DNA of 64,000 nt from positions 124,001 to 188,000 of the forward strand of contig NZ_JAUSZL010000004.1 in the NCBI RefSeq assembly GCF_030817535.1. Direction: 5' to 3'. The stretch comes from Streptomyces sp. V3I8 (lineage in GTDB: Bacteria; Actinomycetota; Actinomycetes; Streptomycetales; Streptomycetaceae). Position 1 is the first letter of the stretch, and each line of letters starts with the position of its first letter. Positions 59,601 through 64,000 of the stretch are shown piece by piece. The notes beneath the pieces are model-generated. The model did no database searches. It saw only the letters and a program-made list of their open reading frames with translations, and was not told where the DNA came from. Made by a program: the position numbers and the translations under genes.

Positions 59601-62600
59601 GAGTTGACGCTCCAGGCGCCGCTGGTCCTGCCGCGGGGCGGGGGTGTGCAGATCCAGGTGGCGGTCGGCGGTGCCGATGAGTTGGGTGCGCGGACGCTGA
59701 CGGTGCATTCGCGTCCGCAGCGGGAGCAGGATCTGCAGGCCGCGCCGTGGCTGCTGCATGCGCAGGGCACCGTCCACAACGATGCGGGCGCGGTGGTGGC
59801 GGGTGAGGATCTGGCGGTGTGGCCGCCGGCCGGTGCCCGGCGGGTGGAGGTCGCGGACGCCTACGCGATGCTGCTGCGTCAGGGGTATGCCTACGGTCCC
59901 GTCTTCCAGGGCTTGAAAGCGGCCTGGCGGCGTGGTGACGAGGTGTTCGCCGAGGTCGAACTTCCCCAGGAAGAACATGACCAGGCCCGGCAGTTCGGCG
60001 CTGCACCCGGCCCTTTTGGACGCGGCCATGCATGCCGCGCTGGTCGACGACAGCGGTGAGCGCGACGGTGAACCCGTCCTGCCGTTCGTGTGGAACCAGG
60101 TCCAGCTCCAGGCCACCGGCGCCACCAACCTGCGCGTCCACATCACGCCGGACGGTGAGAACAGTGTCAGCGTGCGCGTGGCCGACAGCGCGGGCGGCTC
60201 GGTGCTGTCGGTGGGCTCGGTGGTCGGACGTCCCGTATCGGTCGGGCAGTTGGAGTCGGCCGGCGCGGTACTGGAGCGGTCGTTGTGGCGGGTGGACTGG
60301 ACTCCGGCAGCCACCACTGAAACTGCCCCCCTGCCGCTGTGGGACGACGTGCAGGATGCGCAGGATCTGCCGCCTGTTGTGGTGTGGGAGGTGCCGCGCA
60401 CGGAGGGCTCGGTTTTGGAGCGGACCCGGTCGGTGACCGGTGCCGTGCTGGAGCGGGTGCGGCAGTGGCTGGACGATTCGCGTGCGGCTTCCTCGCGGCT
60501 GGTGGTGGTGACCCGCAACGCGGTCAGCATCCCCACCGACACCAGCACCGACACGGCCGATGTGGATGTGGCGGTGGCGGGTGTGTGGGGTGTGCTGCGG
60601 GCCGCCGCTGCGGAGAACCCGGGCCGTTTCACCGTCGTCGACCTCGACGCCGACGCGGACGTCGCTGTCGTGGCGGGTGCCGTGCAGGCGGGGGAGAGCG
60701 AACTGGCCGTCCGCGCAAGCCGGGTGCTGCTGCCCCGGCTGGTACGCGCTCTGGCTCCCGGTGAGGGCACGGTGGCGGACACGGCGGACGTACCGGATGC
60801 GGTTGGTGTGTCGGGTGTGGGGTGGGGTTCGGGGACGGTGCTGGTGACCGGTGGCACCGGGGGTCTGGGTGCGTTGGTGGCCCGGCATCTGGTGCGTGAG
60901 CGCGGGGTGCAGGATCTGCTGCTGACCAGCCGCCGCGGCCTCGAAGCGGCCGGCGCAAGTGACCTGGTGGCGGAACTGGAGACGCTGGGGGCGCGGGTGC
61001 GGGTGGCCGCGTGTGATGTGGCCGACCGTGGTGCACTGGCCCGTCTCCTGGCCGGCATCGACCCGCAGTACCCGCTGTCGGGTGTGGTGCACGCAGCCGG
61101 TGTGATGGACAACGCCCTGGTACAGGACGTGGACCAGGAGCGTCTGGAGCGGGTGCTGGCGCCCAAGGCGGACGCGGCCTGGCATCTGCACGAGCTGACC
61201 GCGCACCTGGAATTGTCGGCGTTCGTGCTGTTCTCCTCCGCGGGCGGCATGGTACTGGCCGCGGGGCAGGCCAACTACGCGGCCGCCAACACGTTCCTGG
61301 ACGCGCTGGCCGCCCACCGCCACCACCTGGGCCTGCCCGCGACCTCCCTGGCCTGGGGCCTGTGGAGCGCCGCCACCGGCATGAACCGCGCCCAGGCGGA
61401 CGCGGAGACGCGGATGGCGCGGCTGGGCCTGCCCGCCCTGCCCGTCGAGGAGGCGCTGGGTCTGCTGGATCGCGCCGTGGACCGGCCCGGGCAGCCGCTG
61501 CTGATCCCGCTGCGGATCGACACCACCGCACTGCGCGGCCAGACGACGCTGCCCGCCCTCCTCAAGGGACTGGTCCCGGTGGCGCGTCGTACGGCCTCCG
61601 GTGCCGCGTCGGCGGACTCCCTGCGCGAGCGGCTGCTCGGGCTGGAGGAGGCCGAGCAGACCCGGGTGCTGACGGAGGCGGTCCTGAAGTATTCCGCCTC
61701 GCTGCTGGGTCACGGCACGGTGGACGCGGTGGATCCGGAGCGCGACTTCCTGGAGGCGGGCTTCGACTCGCTGAGCGCCATGGAGCTGCGCAACAGTCTC
61801 AACGCGGCCACCGGGCTGCGGCTTGCGGCGATGGTGGTCTTCGACAACAAGAACCCCGCCGCGCTCGCCCGGTTCGTACAGGGCGAGTTCGCGGTGTCGG
61901 CGGCCGGATCGCCGGGCGGCGGGCCGCACGGCGCGGGCCCGGCGCAGGACGACGACGCCGCGTCGGACACGCTGAGCGCACTGTTTCGCAGGGCCGTCCT
62001 GTCGGGGCCGATGGCGAAGGCGTTCGACCTGCTGGCCGCGGTCGCCAATGTGCGGCCCAGCTTCTCCTCGGTGCAGGACCTCGGTGCGCCGCCGCCGCCG
62101 GTGAAGCTGGCCGAGGGGCCCGGCAGTCCCCGGCTGATCTGTGTCAGTACGCCGATGGCGACCGGCGGGGTCTACCAGCAGGCGCGGCTGGCCTCGCATT
62201 TCCGCGGGGTGCGGCAGGTGTCGGCGGTGCCGGTGTCGGGCTTCGGTTCCCAGGAGAGCCTGCCCGCCACCGCCGGGGCGGCCATCGAGGCCCTGGCGGA
62301 GAGTGTGCTGGTGGCGGCGGACGGCGAGCCGTTCGTCGTGCTGGGGTATTCCGCGGGCGGGCTGCTGGCCCACGTCACCGCGCAGTACCTGGAGAAGGTG
62401 CGGGGCACCGCGCCGGCCGCGGTGGTGCTGCTGGACAGCTACCGGGCCGACAGCGGCCGCAACGACCTGGACGAGGGGATGGTGCTGAGCATGCTGGAGA
62501 AGGAGTCGACCCTGGGCAGGTTCGACAGCTACCGGCTGTCCACCATGGGGCGTTACGTGGAGCTCGTACCGAAGCTGGTGACGGAGCCGATCGGGGCGCC

Positions 62601-62799
62601 GGTGCTGTTCGTGCAGTGCACCGAGTCGTTCTCCCCGGCCGGCGCCGAGGACACGGCCGTGCACGGGGACGACTGGCAGGCGAAGCCGTGGGATCCCTCG
62701 CACACCGTGCGGACGGTGGCGGCCAATCACTTCAGCATCCTGGAGGAAGCGGCCGGGGACACCGCGCGGATCATCGAGGAGTGGATCAGCACGTTGTGA
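56643..62799 (+). CDS. type I modular polyketide synthase, KS-AT-DH-KR-ACP-TE, with an apparent frameshift at 60000
   Basis: One module plus terminal thioesterase, about 2050 residues if read through. A short N-terminal coiled coil ([20 protein letters not shown]) suggests docking to an upstream PKS. KS has VDTACSSS (Cys near 192). AT has GHSIGE (Ser near 651) and HAFH, predicting malonyl-CoA. DH has LADHVV near 953. KR has [10 protein letters not shown] and [19 protein letters not shown] with an Asp in GVMDN, suggesting B-type. ACP has the GFDSL serine, and TE has GYSAGG. There is no ER. The frame changes at about 60000: the first frame ends at 60059 and the second carries on to 62799. Removing one G at 59998-60000 restores [11 protein letters not shown]. 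It is either a sequence error or a real break. Confidence 0.9.
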
Positions 62800-62821
62800 C
62801 GGCGCCCGGCACGGCGCGGCG

Positions 62822-62850
62822 CGGGCCCGCACCGTCACGGTGCGGGCCCG
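62822..62850 (+). terminator. terminator hairpin after the PKS
   Basis: A perfect 13-bp stem CGGGCCCGCACCG / CGGTGCGGGCCCG with a TCA loop lies 22 bases after the PKS stop. Confidence 0.75.
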
Positions 62851-62902
62851 TCGTGGTGAGAGGGGGGCGGGCTGTCCCGCTCCCCCGGTGCCGCGCCGCG
62901 GG

Positions 62903-62935
62903 GGTGCTGCCCGGTGCGGTGCGCCGGGCAGCACC
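62903..62935 (-). terminator. hairpin after the ferredoxin gene
   Basis: A 12-bp stem GGTGCTGCCCGG / CCGGGCAGCACC just past the minus-strand ferredoxin stop. No T-run follows. Confidence 0.5.
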
Positions 62936-62944
62936 TCCCTGCGG

Positions 62945-63151
62945 TCAGCGGCGTTTGCCGCGCTCCAGGAAGATCGCCGAGACGGGGCACAGGAGCACCG
63001 CGCGTTCGACGGACGCCAGGTCGTGCGTGTCCGGGACGTCCTGGAGGAGGACGACCCGGCCGTCCTCCTCGTCCTGGGTGAATACGGCGGGCTGTGTGAA
63101 GACACACGCGCCCGAGCCGATGCAGCGGTCGTGCTCGACGGTGATGCGCAC
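62945..63151 (-). CDS. P450-type 3Fe-4S/4Fe-4S ferredoxin
   Basis: A 68-residue ferredoxin beginning VRITVEHDRCIGSGACVFTQ and ending with LLCPVSAIFLERG. The Cys pattern C-x5-C ... C-P is that of single-cluster ferredoxins that give electrons to actinobacterial P450s. The GTG at 63151 has a GGAGG site about nine bases upstream. It lies about 100 bp downstream of the P450 gene on the same strand and is surely its redox partner. The DNA just upstream (63160-63230) has short TCGTCCC/CCGC repeats. Confidence 0.9.
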   Translation of the reverse strand: MRITVEHDRCIGSGACVFTQPAVFTQDEEDGRVVLLQDVPDTHDLASVERAVLLCPVSAIFLERGKRR

Positions 63152-63252
63152 CGCTCTCTGCCTCCTTCGCTTCCGCGTCCCTCGTCCCTCGTCCCGCATG
63201 CCGCATGCCTCGTCCCGCGTCCCGCGGGGGTGTGCGGTGGGGTCCCGGCGTG

Positions 63253-64000
63253 TCACCAGGTGACGGGAAGCGCGTCCAGTCCCTGGATCAGCGTGGACTT
63301 CTTGAAGGGCAGCTCGTGCGCGGGCACCGCGAGGCGCAGGGTCGGGATGCGGGCGAAGAGGGTGTTGTAGACGATCTCCAGCTCGACCCGGACGAGGCTG
63401 GATCCGGGGCACTGGTGGATGCCGTGGCCGAAGGCGGAGTGCAGGCCGATCTCGCGGAAGATGTCGAGGGTGTCGGGGTTCTCGAAGGCCCGTTCGTCGC
63501 GGTTGGCCGACCCGTTCAGGGCGATGATCCCCTCGCCCTTGCGGATGAGGACGCCCGCGATCTCGATGTCCTCGGTGGCGGTGCGGGAGGTCGCGGAGTC
63601 GGCGATGCTCAGGTAGCGCAGGAGTTCCTCGATGGCGTTCCTGGTGAGGGAGGGGTCCCGTTTGAGGTGCGCCAGCTGGTCGGGGTGCTCCAGCAGCACC
63701 CCGACCCCCAGGACGATCATGTTGGTGAGGGTGTCGAAGCCGCCGGAGATGAGCATCCGGGCGAGGGCGACGATCTCACGGTGGGTCAGGGTGTTGCTCT
63801 CGCTGTTCTTCGTCACGACCCGGCCCAGCAGGTCGTCGGCCGGCTCGTTCTCCTTGGAGGTGACCAGCTTGCCGAGGTAGGCGTCCATCTCCTCCATCGC
63901 CAGGGCGATGTCCTGGGGTGTGACGTCGTTGCGGACGGTGCGCTCGGCGAAGTCACGGAAGTAGGGGATGTCCGCGGCCGGCACGCCCAGCAGTTCGCAC
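63253..64000 (-). CDS. cytochrome P450, truncated by the window edge
   Basis: The C-terminal ~248 residues of a P450; the N-terminus is beyond 64000. Seen from the edge are CELLGVPAADIPYFRDFAER, an I-helix ARMLISGGFDTLTNMI where the usual AGxxT reads SGGFDT, the EELLR (ExxR) motif, and the haem loop FGHGIHQCPGSSL. It resembles bacterial CYP105/107-type enzymes that hydroxylate or epoxidise macrolides and other polyketides. The adjoining ferredoxin supports this. The oxidation site on the product is unknown. Confidence 0.95.
   Translation of the reverse strand, partial: CELLGVPAADIPYFRDFAERTVRNDVTPQDIALAMEEMDAYLGKLVTSKENEPADDLLGRVVTKNSESNTLTHREIVALARMLISGGFDTLTNMIVLGVGVLLEHPDQLAHLKRDPSLTRNAIEELLRYLSIADSATSRTATEDIEIAGVLIRKGEGIIALNGSANRDERAFENPDTLDIFREIGLHSAFGHGIHQCPGSSLVRVELEIVYNTLFARIPTLRLAVPAHELPFKKSTLIQGLDALPVTW

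Noticed and set aside
59932..62799. Reading the second PKS frame as a separate gene
   Set aside because: Its first codons fall inside the DH domain of the preceding frame and give unrelated sequence until about 60000, after which the DH active site continues. A frameshift explains this better than a new start.

Overview
The window is high-GC actinobacterial DNA, almost certainly from a Streptomyces or close relative. Supporting signs are the extreme GC bias at third codon positions, a spore-associated protein A (SapA) homologue, a SARP regulator, two LAL/LuxR giants, an RsbW/STAS/PP2C partner-switching set and a modular type I polyketide synthase.

Left part (1 to about 20 kb) is ordinary accessory chromosome. 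It holds the end of a LacI-type regulator, an MmyB-like regulator divergent from an aldo/keto reductase and SDR pair, a VOC protein, a PP2C phosphatase / STAS / anti-sigma kinase set, phosphoglucomutase, a secreted GH92 alpha-mannosidase, an alpha/beta hydrolase divergent from a SARP regulator, and a SapA-like exoprotein. The sapA gene lies between two inverted copies of a 113-114 bp element. Their internal stems carry compensatory base changes between copies, so they look like a structured RNA or a palindromic mini-element.

From about 20.4 kb to the right edge the window looks like one large biosynthetic locus. (i) 20550-25740 is a tightly overlapping five-gene operon: P-loop kinase, GH3-type acyl-adenylating amide synthetase, Ppm1/LCMT-type methyltransferase, a protein I recognise as a degenerate arginyl-tRNA-synthetase-like enzyme, and an unknown protein. 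(ii) A two-gene DUF4097 operon and a membrane fatty-acid desaturase follow. (iii) 29041-41214 is a translationally coupled mycofactocin operon: mftA, mftB, mftC, two OYE/FadH-type flavoenzymes, ETF alpha, an ETF-quinone oxidoreductase (FixC) homologue, FixX, ETF beta, an SDR without its catalytic residues, mftF and mftE. No mftD or mftR is visible. (iv) 41.7-54.2 kb has two LAL regulators, two orphan PqqD-like proteins, a type II thioesterase, a MacB-like ABC exporter, an SRPBCC protein and an MFS exporter. (v) 54.5-64 kb has a flavin reductase, a mycofactocin-coupled SDR, a monomodular PKS (KS-AT-DH-KR-ACP-TE, with an apparent one-base frameshift in DH), a P450-type ferredoxin and a truncated P450.

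The pieces appear connected. A TAGGGGT / ACCCCTA motif recurs in the non-coding regions before the GH3 operon, the desaturase, mftA, the thioesterase/LAL2 pair, the ABC exporter and the PKS. The mycofactocin-coupled SDR next to the PKS is a plausible user of the cofactor made by the mft operon. My main inference is a polyketide locus that carries its own peptide-derived redox cofactor system, with ETF and quinone links for re-oxidation, plus an unusual GH3/ArgRS-like module. The locus continues beyond the right edge.
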